Origin: Streptomyces sp. ATexAB-D23
GTDB taxonomy: Bacteria > Actinomycetota > Actinomycetes > Streptomycetales > Streptomycetaceae
NCBI RefSeq assembly: GCF_000373645.1
Contig: NZ_KB892018.1
Span: 1 to 64,000 of the forward strand
DNA length: 64,000 bases
Direction: 5' to 3'
Positions within the stretch are counted from its first letter, which is position 1. Every line of letters starts with the position of its first letter. The notes beneath the pieces are model-generated. The model worked only from the letters and a program-made list of their open reading frames with translations, searched no databases and was not told the DNA's origin. Below, one piece after another: positions 15,184 through 22,378 of this stretch. Position numbers and translations under genes: made by a program.

Positions 15184-16325
15184 GCGAGGCGAGTGAGGTG
15201 AGCGATGTGAGCGAGAAGAAGGACGCCCCGGTGCTGCAGAAGGACGCGAAGATCCCGGAGCAGCCCACCGGCCCGCGCGAGCCGCTGCTCAGGGTCGAGG
15301 GGCTGGTCAAGCACTTCCCGATCCGCAAGGGCCTCTTCCAGCGGCAGACCGGGGCGGTCAAGGCCGTCGACGGCATCGACTTCGAGGTGTACCCGGGGGA
15401 GACCCTGGGCGTCGTCGGGGAGTCCGGCTGCGGCAAGTCCACGATGGGCCGGCTCATCACCCGGCTGATCGAACCGACCGGCGGCAAGGTCGAGTTCGAG
15501 GGCCGCGACATCACGCACCTGTCCATGGGGCAGATGCGGCCGATGCGCCGCGACGTCCAGATGATCTTCCAGGACCCGTACTCCTCGCTGAACCCGCGCC
15601 ACACCATCGGCACGATCGTCAGCGCGCCCTTCCGGCTCCAGAAGGTCGAGCCCGAGGGCGGCCTCAAGAACCACGTGCAGGAGCTGCTGTCGCTGGTCGG
15701 GCTCAGCCCCGAGCACTACAACCGCTACCCGCACGAGTTCTCCGGCGGGCAGCGCCAGCGCATCGGCATCGCCCGCGCGCTCGCCCTGCGCCCCAAGCTG
15801 GTCGTCGCCGACGAGCCGGTCTCCGCGCTGGACGTGTCGATCCAGGCGCAGGTGGTGAACCTGCTGGACGACCTCCAGTCCGAGCTGGGGCTCACCTATG
15901 TGATCATCGCGCACGACCTCTCGGTCATCCGCCATGTCTCGGACCGGATCGCGGTGATGTACCTGGGCAAGGTGGTCGAGCTGGCCGACCGCAAGTCGCT
16001 GTACTCGGCGCCGATGCACCCGTACACCAAGGCCCTGATGTCCGCGGTGCCGGTGCCGGACCCGCGCCGCCGGGGGCTCAAGAGCGAGCGCATCCTGCTC
16101 AAGGGCGATGTGCCCTCGCCGATCTCGCCGCCCTCCGGCTGCCGGTTCCACACCCGGTGCTGGAAGGCCACGGACATCTGCAAGACGCAGGAGCCGCCGC
16201 TCCTCACGCTGGGGACCGGCCACCAGGTCGCCTGCCACCACCCGGAGAACGCGCCGGACCAGGCCCCCGGGCAGCAGGTGCTCGCCGAGGCCCCGGATTC
16301 GCCCCAGGACGGCCCGAAGGAGTAG
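15180..16325 (+). CDS. Peptide ABC transporter ATP-binding protein (DppF/OppF type)
   Basis: A 381-aa ATPase. The start is GTG 15180, overlapping the preceding stop (GTGA). The first 40 residues are acidic and Lys/Pro-rich. Motifs: Walker A GESGCGKS, signature FSGGQRQR, Walker B LVVADEPVSALDV, His in IIAHDLSVI. The C-terminal Cys patch is SGCRFHTRCWKA, with a later Cys in VACHHPE. It completes the five-gene transporter. Coupled translation of the two ATPases suggests equal amounts. Confidence 0.94.
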   Translation: MSEASEVSDVSEKKDAPVLQKDAKIPEQPTGPREPLLRVEGLVKHFPIRKGLFQRQTGAVKAVDGIDFEVYPGETLGVVGESGCGKSTMGRLITRLIEPTGGKVEFEGRDITHLSMGQMRPMRRDVQMIFQDPYSSLNPRHTIGTIVSAPFRLQKVEPEGGLKNHVQELLSLVGLSPEHYNRYPHEFSGGQRQRIGIARALALRPKLVVADEPVSALDVSIQAQVVNLLDDLQSELGLTYVIIAHDLSVIRHVSDRIAVMYLGKVVELADRKSLYSAPMHPYTKALMSAVPVPDPRRRGLKSERILLKGDVPSPISPPSGCRFHTRCWKATDICKTQEPPLLTLGTGHQVACHHPENAPDQAPGQQVLAEAPDSPQDGPKE

Positions 16326-16328
16326 TAC

Positions 16329-16342
16329 GGGCACAATTGCCC
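16329..16342 (+). promoter_or_regulatory. -10 box inside a palindrome, directly before the TRIC channel gene
   Basis: The -10-like hexamer CACAAT (16332-16337) lies within the inverted repeat GGGCA-CAAT-TGCCC. It ends 6 nt before the GTG start at 16344, so the mRNA would be leaderless. The same arrangement occurs before the cysteine desulfurase gene at 20360. Confidence 0.4.
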
Positions 16343-16343
16343 G

Positions 16344-17003
16344 GTGCTCAACGAACTGTTCACGCCCTCCGTCCAGCATGCGCTCGACATCGCCGGGATC
16401 TTCGTCTTCGCGATCTCCGGCGCTCTGCTCGCCGTACGCAAGAACTTCGATGTCTTCGGCATCGCGGTGCTCGCCGAGGTGACCGCGCTGGGCGGAGGGC
16501 TGTTCCGTGATCTGGTCATCGGCGCGGTGCCGCCGGCCGCCTTCACGGACCTGGGTTACTTCACCACCCCGCTGCTCGCCGCCGGCCTGGTCTTCTTCCT
16601 GCACCCGCACGTGGAGCGCATCCAGGTCGGCGTCAATGTCTTCGACGCCGCCGGTCTCGGCCTGTTCTGCGTCACCGGCACGGTGAAGGCGTACGACTAC
16701 GGCCTCGGCCTCACCTCGTCGGCGGCGCTGGGTCTAGCCACCGCGGTCGGCGGCGGCGTGCTGCGGGACGTGCTGGCCAACGAGGTGCCCTCGCTGCTGC
16801 GCTGGGACCGTGACCTGTACGCGGTGCCCGCCATCGTCGGGGCCGCCATGATCGCGCTCTGCATCCGCTTCGACACGCTCAACGCCCTGACCAGCGGTGC
16901 GGCGGTGATCACCGCGTTCGCGCTGCGGCTGCTGGCACTCCGCTTCCACTGGCGGGCCCCGCGCGCCTACAACCGGCGCTCGGCGCGGGCGGACGAGGCG
17001 TGA
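16344..17003 (+). CDS. TRIC-type cation channel family membrane protein (UPF0126)
   Basis: A 219-aa integral membrane protein with about seven hydrophobic segments arranged as two similar halves. The hallmark motifs are FAISGALLAVRKNFDVFGIAVLAEVTALGGGLFRDLVIG and, in the second half, GLATAVGGGVLRDVLANEVPSLLRWDRDLYAVPA. The duplicated GGG-x-x-RD motifs are characteristic. Structural work on bacterial members shows potassium-permeable trimeric channels. It follows the transporter operon by 18 bp, but it appears to have its own leaderless promoter. Confidence 0.9.
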   Translation: MLNELFTPSVQHALDIAGIFVFAISGALLAVRKNFDVFGIAVLAEVTALGGGLFRDLVIGAVPPAAFTDLGYFTTPLLAAGLVFFLHPHVERIQVGVNVFDAAGLGLFCVTGTVKAYDYGLGLTSSAALGLATAVGGGVLRDVLANEVPSLLRWDRDLYAVPAIVGAAMIALCIRFDTLNALTSGAAVITAFALRLLALRFHWRAPRAYNRRSARADEA

Positions 17004-17024
17004 CGACCTCCTGAAACAAAAAGC

Positions 17025-17043
17025 TACCGGCCGGTAATACAAT
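17025..17043 (+). promoter_or_regulatory. Palindromic operator plus -10 box of the thioesterase gene
   Basis: TACCGGCCGGTA (17025-17036) is a perfect 12-bp palindrome, followed two bases later by an ideal -10 box TACAAT (17038-17043). The placement between -35 and -10 fits a repressor. Palindromes of this type are common sites for TetR-family repressors of lipid genes; which protein binds is unknown. Confidence 0.6.
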
Positions 17044-17052
17044 CGGTGTACG

Positions 17053-17931
17053 GTGCTTTTCATGGCACAGGCAGCAGACCAGGCGGCGGCGCAGACCGCG
17101 CGGGCAACCATCGGGAACAGCGAGTTCGACCGGGACACCACCGTCACGCTTCGCGAAGAGGGCATCTACGACGCCGAGCTCTCGGCCGGCTGGACGATCA
17201 TCCACGCCGTCAACGGCGGCTATCTGCTGGCGATGCTCGGCCGCGCCCTCGGCGAGGCCCTGCCGCACCCGGACCCCTTCACCGTCTCCGCGCACTACCT
17301 GACCGCGTCCGTGCCCGGCCCCGCCGTGATCCGCACCGAGACCGTCCGCACCGGCCGCACCCTGTCCACCGGGCAGGCGTCCCTCTTCCAGTACGCCGAG
17401 GACGGCACCGAGGTCGAACGCATCCGGGTCCTCGCCACCTACGGCGACCTGGACACGCTCACCGACGACGTCCGCACCGCCGCCAAGCCTCCGGCCATCC
17501 CGCCCCGCGAGCACTGCCTCGGCCCCAGCGACGGCCCCGCCCCCATCCCGGGCAGCTCCGCCATCACCGAGCGGCTCGACATCAAGCTCGACCCGGCGAC
17601 CATCGGCTGGGCGATCGGGCAGCCCTCCGGCAAGGGCGAGATGCGCGGCTGGTTCGGCCTGGCCGACGGCCGTGACCCCGACCCGCTCTCCCTGCTGCTC
17701 ACCGTGGACGCGCTGCCGCCGACCTCGTTCGAGCTGGGGCTCAAGGGCTGGACCCCGACCATCGAACTCACCACCCACATCCGCTGCCGCCCGGCCCCCG
17801 GACCGCTCCGCGTCTCCATCACCACCCGCAACCTGGCGGGCGGCTTCCTGGAGGAGGACGCGGACGTCTGGGACAGCGCCGACCGCCTGGTCGCCCAGTC
17901 GCGCCAGCTGGCCCGCGCCCCGCGCAGCTGA
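17053..17931 (+). CDS. Acyl-CoA thioesterase-like protein (TesB type, double hotdog)
   Basis: A 292-aa protein with a two-domain hotdog layout. The first half has GWTIIHAVNGGYLLAMLGRAL and DPFTVSAHYLTASVPGPA. The second half has PLSLLLTVDALPPTSFELGLKGWTPTIELTTHIRC and GGFLEEDADVWDSADRLVAQSRQLA, the usual closing block. The start is GTG 17053 or ATG 17062; a ribosome site is not evident. It would hydrolyse acyl-CoA thioesters. A 12-bp palindrome overlapping its promoter suggests control by a lipid-responsive repressor. The 3' end lies in a 22-bp tandem duplication. Confidence 0.87.
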   Translation: MLFMAQAADQAAAQTARATIGNSEFDRDTTVTLREEGIYDAELSAGWTIIHAVNGGYLLAMLGRALGEALPHPDPFTVSAHYLTASVPGPAVIRTETVRTGRTLSTGQASLFQYAEDGTEVERIRVLATYGDLDTLTDDVRTAAKPPAIPPREHCLGPSDGPAPIPGSSAITERLDIKLDPATIGWAIGQPSGKGEMRGWFGLADGRDPDPLSLLLTVDALPPTSFELGLKGWTPTIELTTHIRCRPAPGPLRVSITTRNLAGGFLEEDADVWDSADRLVAQSRQLARAPRS

Positions 17932-17961
17932 CACGGCGGCCCCGCGCAGCCGACACGGCGG
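17918..17961 (+). repeat. 22-bp tandem duplication across the thioesterase stop codon
   Basis: Two adjacent 22-bp units (17918-17939 and 17940-17961) differ at one base. Both contain CCCGCGCAGC and GACACGGCGG. The stop codon TGA (17929-17931) is in the first unit; in the second it has changed to CGA. Confidence 0.85.
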
Positions 17962-17986
17962 CGGTGGTCCGGGGGATGCTGGTGCG

Positions 17987-18952
17987 GTGAAATCCGACCG
18001 GCTGCTCTCGATCCTGCTGCTGCTCCGGACCCGCCGTCTGGTCCCCGCCACCGAGCTGGCCGAGCGCCTCGACGTCTCCGTACGCACCATCTACCGGGAC
18101 GTCGAGGCGCTCTCCGCGTCAGGCGTCCCCGTGTACGCGGAACGCGGCCGGCACGGCGGCATCGCCCTGCTGCCGGGGTTCCGCACCGATGTGACCGGGC
18201 TGACCGCCGACGAGTCGCGCGCCCTGTTCGTGCTGGCCGCCGACGGGGTCCACGCCGCGCTCGGCCTCGACGAGGCGATCGGCTCGGCGCTGCGCAAGGT
18301 GATGGCCGCGCTGCCCGCCCCGCACCGGCCCGCCGCCGAACGGACCAGCCGCCGCATCCTGGTGGACCCGGTCCGCTGGCTGAGCGGCCCGCGCACCGCC
18401 GTGGACATCGCCGAGTTGTACGAGGCCGTGTTCGCGGACCGGCGCCTGCGGCTGGTCTACCGGCACAGCGGTACGCGGACCGGGCGCACCTACACCGTCG
18501 ACCCGTACGGCCTGGTGGCGAAGGCCGGCACCTGGTATCTGATCGCCGACCACGAGGGCGAGCCCCGGCTCTACCGCGCCGACCGGGTGCGCGGCGCGAC
18601 CCTCACCGACGAGCCGGTCGTGCGCAGGCCCGTGGAGCCGGCCCAGGTCTGGGCGGAGCTGCGCCGGCGGGTGGAGGACCGGCGGGGCGGGGTGACCCTG
18701 CGGGTCCGCGTGCACCGCTCCCGGCTCGACCTGTTCGTCCGGCTGAACGCGGCGGTGCTCACGGACGAACCGACGCCGGAGGGCGGTGGCGAGGGGGAGT
18801 GGCTGCGCGCGGAACTCGACGTGGAGTCGGTGGAGTGGGCCCGCTCCCTGCTCTCGTTCGGCCCGAACGTCGAGATCCTTCGGCCGCCGGAGGCCCGCGC
18901 GGTGCTGGCCGCCCACGCGGCGGCGGTCGTGGCGCTGTACGAAGGACGCTAG
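17987..18952 (+). CDS. WYL-domain transcriptional regulator (YafY type)
   Basis: A 321-aa regulator. The N-terminal DeoR-like winged helix (residues 1-60) has DRLLSILLLLRTRRLVPATELAERLDVSVRTIYRDVEALSASGVPVYAERG. The central WYL domain (about 130-210) has the signature VDPYGLVAKAGTWYLIADHEGEPRLYRADR. A WCX-like C-terminal extension follows. WYL proteins bind nucleotides or nucleic acid and act as repressors or activators. The start is GTG 17987, 6 nt after the -10-like GATGCT, so probably leaderless. The stop TAG shares the tetranucleotide CTAG (18949-18952) with the stop of the convergent TetR gene. Confidence 0.9.
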   Translation: MKSDRLLSILLLLRTRRLVPATELAERLDVSVRTIYRDVEALSASGVPVYAERGRHGGIALLPGFRTDVTGLTADESRALFVLAADGVHAALGLDEAIGSALRKVMAALPAPHRPAAERTSRRILVDPVRWLSGPRTAVDIAELYEAVFADRRLRLVYRHSGTRTGRTYTVDPYGLVAKAGTWYLIADHEGEPRLYRADRVRGATLTDEPVVRRPVEPAQVWAELRRRVEDRRGGVTLRVRVHRSRLDLFVRLNAAVLTDEPTPEGGGEGEWLRAELDVESVEWARSLLSFGPNVEILRPPEARAVLAAHAAAVVALYEGR

Positions 18953-19599
18953 CTCTGCGGCGCGCGTTCGTCGTCCAGTTCGTCGTCCATCCAGTGCAGG
19001 GCGCCGAGCGTGACCAGGCGGAGGCGGCGCCGGGCGACGCGGGCGACCCGCGCGGCGCCGTCCGGGCCCGCGTCCAGCATCGCGGACGCGGTGAGCACCA
19101 TGTGGTCCACGTACAGGCTGCCCAGCATCAGGAGGTCCTCGTCGGCCCAGCCCCGGGACTCCGGTTCCGTCGCGAGGGCCGCCGCCACCTCGTCGGCGAA
19201 CAGCCGGAGCTGGGCCGCGATGGCCTCGCGGACCGGGCCGACCCCGCCGTGCTGCTCGCGGGCGATGAATCGGAAGTGGGCGGGCTGCTCCCGCACATGA
19301 CGGGTGATCAGGTCCACGCTCCGGTCCAGCCGGACCTCGCTGTCGCCCGTCTCGGCGAGTATCGCGCCGATCATGCCGTGCAGGCTGCCCAGTGTCTGTT
19401 CGACCAGGGCCACGCCGAGGGCGGGGACGCTCTCGAAGTGCCGGTAGAAGGCGGTGGGGGTGATGCCCACCGCCCGGGTCACCTCACGCAGGCCCAGGCT
19501 GCTCAGGCTCTGGTGTTCCAGCAGGACGAGCGCGGCGTCCAGCAGCGCCTGGCGCGTCTTCAGCTTCTGGCTCTGGCGGGTGCCGACGGTGTGACTCAC
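18949..19599 (-). CDS. TetR family transcriptional regulator
   Basis: A 216-aa repressor. The N-terminal helix-turn-helix (KTRQALLDAALVLLEHQSLSSLGLREVTRAVGITPTAFYRHFESVPALG) is typical. The start is GTG 19599 (VSHTVGTRQSQKLKTR). The frame extends much further upstream, but that region contains the divergent genes. The C-terminal ligand domain resembles regulators of fatty-acid desaturation or efflux (DSEVRLDRSVDLITRHVREQPAHFRFIAREQHGG). Two near-identical palindromes (19611-19620 and 19667-19678) lie in the divergent promoter region and are the obvious operators. Confidence 0.92.
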   Translation of the reverse strand: MSHTVGTRQSQKLKTRQALLDAALVLLEHQSLSSLGLREVTRAVGITPTAFYRHFESVPALGVALVEQTLGSLHGMIGAILAETGDSEVRLDRSVDLITRHVREQPAHFRFIAREQHGGVGPVREAIAAQLRLFADEVAAALATEPESRGWADEDLLMLGSLYVDHMVLTASAMLDAGPDGAARVARVARRRLRLVTLGALHWMDDELDDERAPQS

Positions 19600-19610
19600 A
19601 CCATTCAGTA

Positions 19611-19620
19611 AACAACTGTT
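19611..19620. promoter_or_regulatory. TetR operator copy 1
   Basis: AACAACTGTT, arms AACA/TGTT with a 2-bp centre, followed by CTCC. It lies 11 bp upstream of the TetR start codon and would block its own transcription. The same half-sites occur at 19667-19678. Confidence 0.6.
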
Positions 19621-19649
19621 CTCCGGGGCGGGGAAGGGTCGTGCGGGTT

Positions 19650-19655
19650 TAGACT
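19650..19655 (+). promoter_or_regulatory. -10 box of the small membrane-protein genes
   Basis: TAGACT is a perfect match to the HrdB -10 consensus TAGRRT-type boxes. Transcription would start near 19662, just before operator copy 2. No good -35 is visible. Confidence 0.5.
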
Positions 19656-19666
19656 CGTGAGTCAGT

Positions 19667-19678
19667 GAACACTTGTTC
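19667..19678. promoter_or_regulatory. TetR operator copy 2
   Basis: GAACACTTGTTC has perfect arms GAACA/TGTTC with a 2-bp centre and is followed by the same CTCC as copy 1. It sits at the expected transcription start of the plus-strand genes, a typical repressor position. Confidence 0.62.
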
Positions 19679-19735
19679 TCCGAAGTATCGCTCTCCGCAT
19701 GGTCCGGCTCGCACGCGCACACGGAAAGGCCGCAC

Positions 19736-19888
19736 ATGATCGTCCTCGTCGCCGCCCTGCTCCTGCTGGGGATCGTGCTCGGCGCGGTGGCCCAGATCCC
19801 TCTCCCGCTGACCCTCGTCCTCGGGGCCCTGATCGGCTGCTGGCTGCTCGTCTTCGCCGTACGCGAGCGGACCCGCCGCTCACAGTGA
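19736..19888 (+). CDS. Small membrane protein (50 aa)
   Basis: A 50-aa protein starting at ATG 19736, with GGAAAGG upstream. It has two hydrophobic helices (MIVLVAALLLLGIVLGAVAQI and PLTLVLGALIGCWLLVFAV) and a basic tail RERTRRSQ. I do not recognise a named family. Location behind a TetR operator and next to another small membrane protein suggests a membrane-stress or permeability function controlled by the TetR protein; this is inference. Confidence 0.72.
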   Translation: MIVLVAALLLLGIVLGAVAQIPLPLTLVLGALIGCWLLVFAVRERTRRSQ

Positions 19889-19945
19889 CGGCAGCCCCCG
19901 GCCCGTACCGCCCCGCACCGCCCCATGCCCGAAGGAGTCCGCAGC

Positions 19946-20296
19946 ATGACGCACACCGCGTACGCCCGTCGCACCACGTCCGAGAACGGGACCGAGAGCG
20001 AGAACGGGACCGAGAGCGGGACCGGGACCGAGGGCGGGGCCGCGCCCGCGCAGCGCTCCACGCGGGACGCCGACGGGCTCGCCGTCGCCTCCTTCGTGCT
20101 GGGCCTCGTCGGGCTGCTGGTGATGAACATCCTGCTCGGCCCCGCGGCGATCGTCATGGCGCTCGTCGCCCTGGCCCGCTCCACCGCCCGGCGCGGCCGC
20201 GCCTTCCTCGGCCTCGCGCTCGGCGTCGCCGACCTGGTGGTCCTGGCCTTCCTGGTCACCGGAAACGGCGTCGTCGCCTGGGACTTCGGCGGCTGA
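19946..20296 (+). CDS. DUF4190-like small membrane protein
   Basis: A 116-aa protein starting at ATG 19946, with AAGGAG at 19931-19936. The first 45 residues are hydrophilic and contain a short imperfect repeat (ENGTESENGTESGTGTE). Two membrane helices follow (GLAVASFVLGLVGLLVMNILLGPAAIVMALVALAR and AFLGLALGVADLVVLAFLVTG). The phrase DADGLAVASFVLGLVG is the DUF4190 signature; such proteins are abundant in Streptomyces and have no known activity. It probably shares the TetR-controlled transcript with the 50-aa protein 57 bp upstream. Confidence 0.8.
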   Translation: MTHTAYARRTTSENGTESENGTESGTGTEGGAAPAQRSTRDADGLAVASFVLGLVGLLVMNILLGPAAIVMALVALARSTARRGRAFLGLALGVADLVVLAFLVTGNGVVAWDFGG

Positions 20297-20359
20297 CCGG
20301 CGCCGCCGCGCCGGGGCGCGAGGCCCCTGGACCCCATGCGCCCGGCGTGCTCCCGCCGT

Positions 20360-20379
20360 GGGCTCGTAGAATCGAGCCC
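20360..20379 (+). promoter_or_regulatory. Palindrome with embedded -10 box before the cysteine desulfurase
   Basis: GGGCTCG-TAGAAT-CGAGCCC is a perfect 7-bp inverted repeat whose 6-nt centre is a good -10 box. It ends 3 nt before the ATG at 20383, implying a leaderless transcript and an operator or hairpin that masks the promoter. Confidence 0.55.
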
Positions 20380-20382
20380 ACC

Positions 20383-21552
20383 ATGGCTTACCTCGACCAC
20401 GCCGCGACCACGCCGATGCTCCCGGAGGCGATCGCGGCGCTGACCGCGCAGCTCGCCGTCACCGGCAACGCGTCCTCACTCCACGCCGCCGGGCGCCTGG
20501 CCCGCCGTACCGTCGAGGAGTCCCGGGAATCCCTCGCCGACGCCCTCGGCGCTCGCCCCAGCGAGGTGGTCTTCACCTCCGGCGGCACCGAGTCGGACAA
20601 CCTCGCGGTGAAGGGCCTGTACTGGGCCCGCCGCGACGCCGACCCCCGCCGCACCCGGGTCCTGGCCAGCCCCGTCGAGCACCACGCGGTGCTCGACGCG
20701 GTCGACTGGCTCGCCACCCACGAGGGCGCGAACGTTGAATACCTTCCCGTGGACGCCTACGGGCGCGTCCACCCCGAGGTGCTGCGCGAGGCGGTCCTGC
20801 GCGACCCCGACGACGTCGCGCTGATCACCGTGATGTGGGCCAACAACGAGATCGGCACCGTCCTGCCGGTACGCGAACTGGCGGCGGTGGCCCGCGAGTT
20901 CGACGTGCCGATGCACGCGGACGCGGTGCAGGCCTTCGGGCAGCTCGATGTGGACTTCGCCGCCTCCGGGCTGGCCGCCATGACGGTGAGCGCGCACAAG
21001 ATCGGCGGCCCGACCGGCGTCGGCGCGCTGCTGCTGGGCCGCGAGTACACCCCCGTGCCCGTCCTGCACGGCGGCGGGCAGGAGCGCCACGTCCGCTCCG
21101 GCACCCTGGACGTGCCCGGCATCACCGCGTTCGCCGTCGCCGGACGGCTCGCCGCCGACCGGCGCGAGGACTTCGCCCGGGAGATCGGCGGGCTCCGCGA
21201 CCAGCTGGCCGACGCCGTCCTGGCACAGGTCCCCGACGCCCTGCTGGGCGGCGACCCGGCCCCCGGCGGGCGGCTGCCGGCCAACGCGCACTTCACCTTC
21301 CCCGGCTGCGAGGGCGACTCGCTCCTGCTGCTGCTCGACGCTCAGGGCATCGAGTGCTCGACCGGCTCCGCCTGCACCGCCGGGATCGCCCAGCCCAGCC
21401 ACGTCCTGCTCGCCACCGGCACCGATCCGGACCTGGCCCGGGGCACCCTGCGCTTCTCGCTCGGCCACACCTCCACCAAGCAGGACGTCGAGGACGTGGC
21501 CCACGCGATCGGCCCGGCGGTCGCACGGGCCAGGACGGCAGGACTCAGCTAA
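20383..21552 (+). CDS. Cysteine desulfurase (NifS/IscS family)
   Basis: A 389-aa PLP enzyme that removes sulfur from cysteine as a protein persulfide. The start is ATG 20383 (MAYLDHAATTPM). The longer open frame upstream runs through other genes. PLP lysine is Lys206 in TVSAHKIGGPTG; the persulfide cysteine is Cys331 in CSTGSACTAG. The short loop around it is of the NifS/IscS type. mnmA, which needs this sulfur for tRNA 2-thiouridine, lies 0.8 kb downstream, so the likely role is sulfur supply for tRNA thiolation and perhaps Fe-S clusters. Confidence 0.94.
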   Translation: MAYLDHAATTPMLPEAIAALTAQLAVTGNASSLHAAGRLARRTVEESRESLADALGARPSEVVFTSGGTESDNLAVKGLYWARRDADPRRTRVLASPVEHHAVLDAVDWLATHEGANVEYLPVDAYGRVHPEVLREAVLRDPDDVALITVMWANNEIGTVLPVRELAAVAREFDVPMHADAVQAFGQLDVDFAASGLAAMTVSAHKIGGPTGVGALLLGREYTPVPVLHGGGQERHVRSGTLDVPGITAFAVAGRLAADRREDFAREIGGLRDQLADAVLAQVPDALLGGDPAPGGRLPANAHFTFPGCEGDSLLLLLDAQGIECSTGSACTAGIAQPSHVLLATGTDPDLARGTLRFSLGHTSTKQDVEDVAHAIGPAVARARTAGLS

Positions 21553-21562
21553 GACCTGTTCA

Positions 21563-21616
21563 CTCCACGCGCTCCGTCCGCTCCACGCGCTCCGTCCGGT
21601 CCACGCGCTCCGTCCG
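21563..21616 (+). repeat. Three 18-bp tandem repeats between convergent genes
   Basis: CTCCACGCGCTCCGTCCG occurs at 21563-21580 and 21581-21598. The third copy at 21599-21616 differs in its first base. A partial unit follows (CCACGTC). It begins 10 bp after the desulfurase stop. The unit length is a multiple of three, but no gene spans it. Confidence 0.9.
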
Positions 21617-21636
21617 GGCCACGTCTTTTTGCCGGT

Positions 21637-22317
21637 CTACGCCTTCTCCGACGCCGGTGCCGTCGCCGCGCGCCGGACCAGCTTCAGATAGCGGTCCCAG
21701 TCCCAGCCCCGGCCCGGGTCCGTGTGGTCGGCCCCCGGGACCTCCACGTGCCCGATGATGTGCTCGCGGTCCACCGGGATCCCGTACCGCCCGCAGATCG
21801 CCGCCGTGAGCCGGGCGGACGCCCCGTACATCGCGGCGGTGAAGTCCTGGGGGCGCTCCACGAAGCCCTCGTGCTCGATGCCCACGCTGCGTTCGTTGTA
21901 CGAGCGGTTGCCCGCGTGGAACGCCACGTCCAGCTCGCGGATCATCTGCGTCACATGGCCGTCCTTGCGCACCACGTAGTGGGCGGCCGCCCGGTGTCCC
22001 GGGTCCTGGAAGGCGCGGACCGCGCTGCTGAAACTGCCCTGCGTGACATGGATGACCACGCGGTCGATGCCGTAGTCGTCGGGGCGGTCGGCGCGACGCC
22101 AGTTGGCCTCGGAGGCGGCCGCCCACTCGGCCCGCGCGTAGTCCACGGCGCCGGGTGTGCGCGGCTTCTCCACGCCGGGCAGCCGCCACCAGGCCCGCTT
22201 CAGCTGATCCCGCGCCAGCGCCGCCGTACCGACGGCCGTGACGGCGCCGCCGATCAGCACCGAGCGCCGGCTGATGCCGGTCCCGGTGCCGGACCCCGCC
22301 GTCCCCTTGGTCCCCAT
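21637..22317 (-). CDS. Tat-exported N-acetylmuramoyl-L-alanine amidase
   Basis: A 226-aa protein starting at ATG 22317. The N-terminus has a twin-arginine signal (ISRRSVLIGGAVTAVGTAALA). The mature part is an Amidase_2 domain: the first zinc His in DRVVIHVTQGSFSSAV, then HRAAAHYVVRKDGHVTQMIRELDVAFHAGNRSYNERSVGIEHEGFV, and the closing HIIGHVEVPGADHTDPGRGWDWDRYL. All expected His/Asp ligands appear. It would cut the amide bond between muramic acid and the stem peptide in the wall. Convergent with the desulfurase, divergent from mnmA. Confidence 0.92.
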   Translation of the reverse strand: MGTKGTAGSGTGTGISRRSVLIGGAVTAVGTAALARDQLKRAWWRLPGVEKPRTPGAVDYARAEWAAASEANWRRADRPDDYGIDRVVIHVTQGSFSSAVRAFQDPGHRAAAHYVVRKDGHVTQMIRELDVAFHAGNRSYNERSVGIEHEGFVERPQDFTAAMYGASARLTAAICGRYGIPVDREHIIGHVEVPGADHTDPGRGWDWDRYLKLVRRAATAPASEKA

Positions 22318-22378
22318 GTCAGGGACAACGCTTATCCGCGAGCTTTCGGTTCCCGCCCCCACGTACCCTGGGGGAGCT

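Noticed and set aside
21563..21616. Possible coding tandem repeat (Arg-Ser-Thr-Arg-Ser-Val)
   Set aside because: The repeat lies after the desulfurase stop, between convergent genes, with no start or ribosome site for a gene spanning it.
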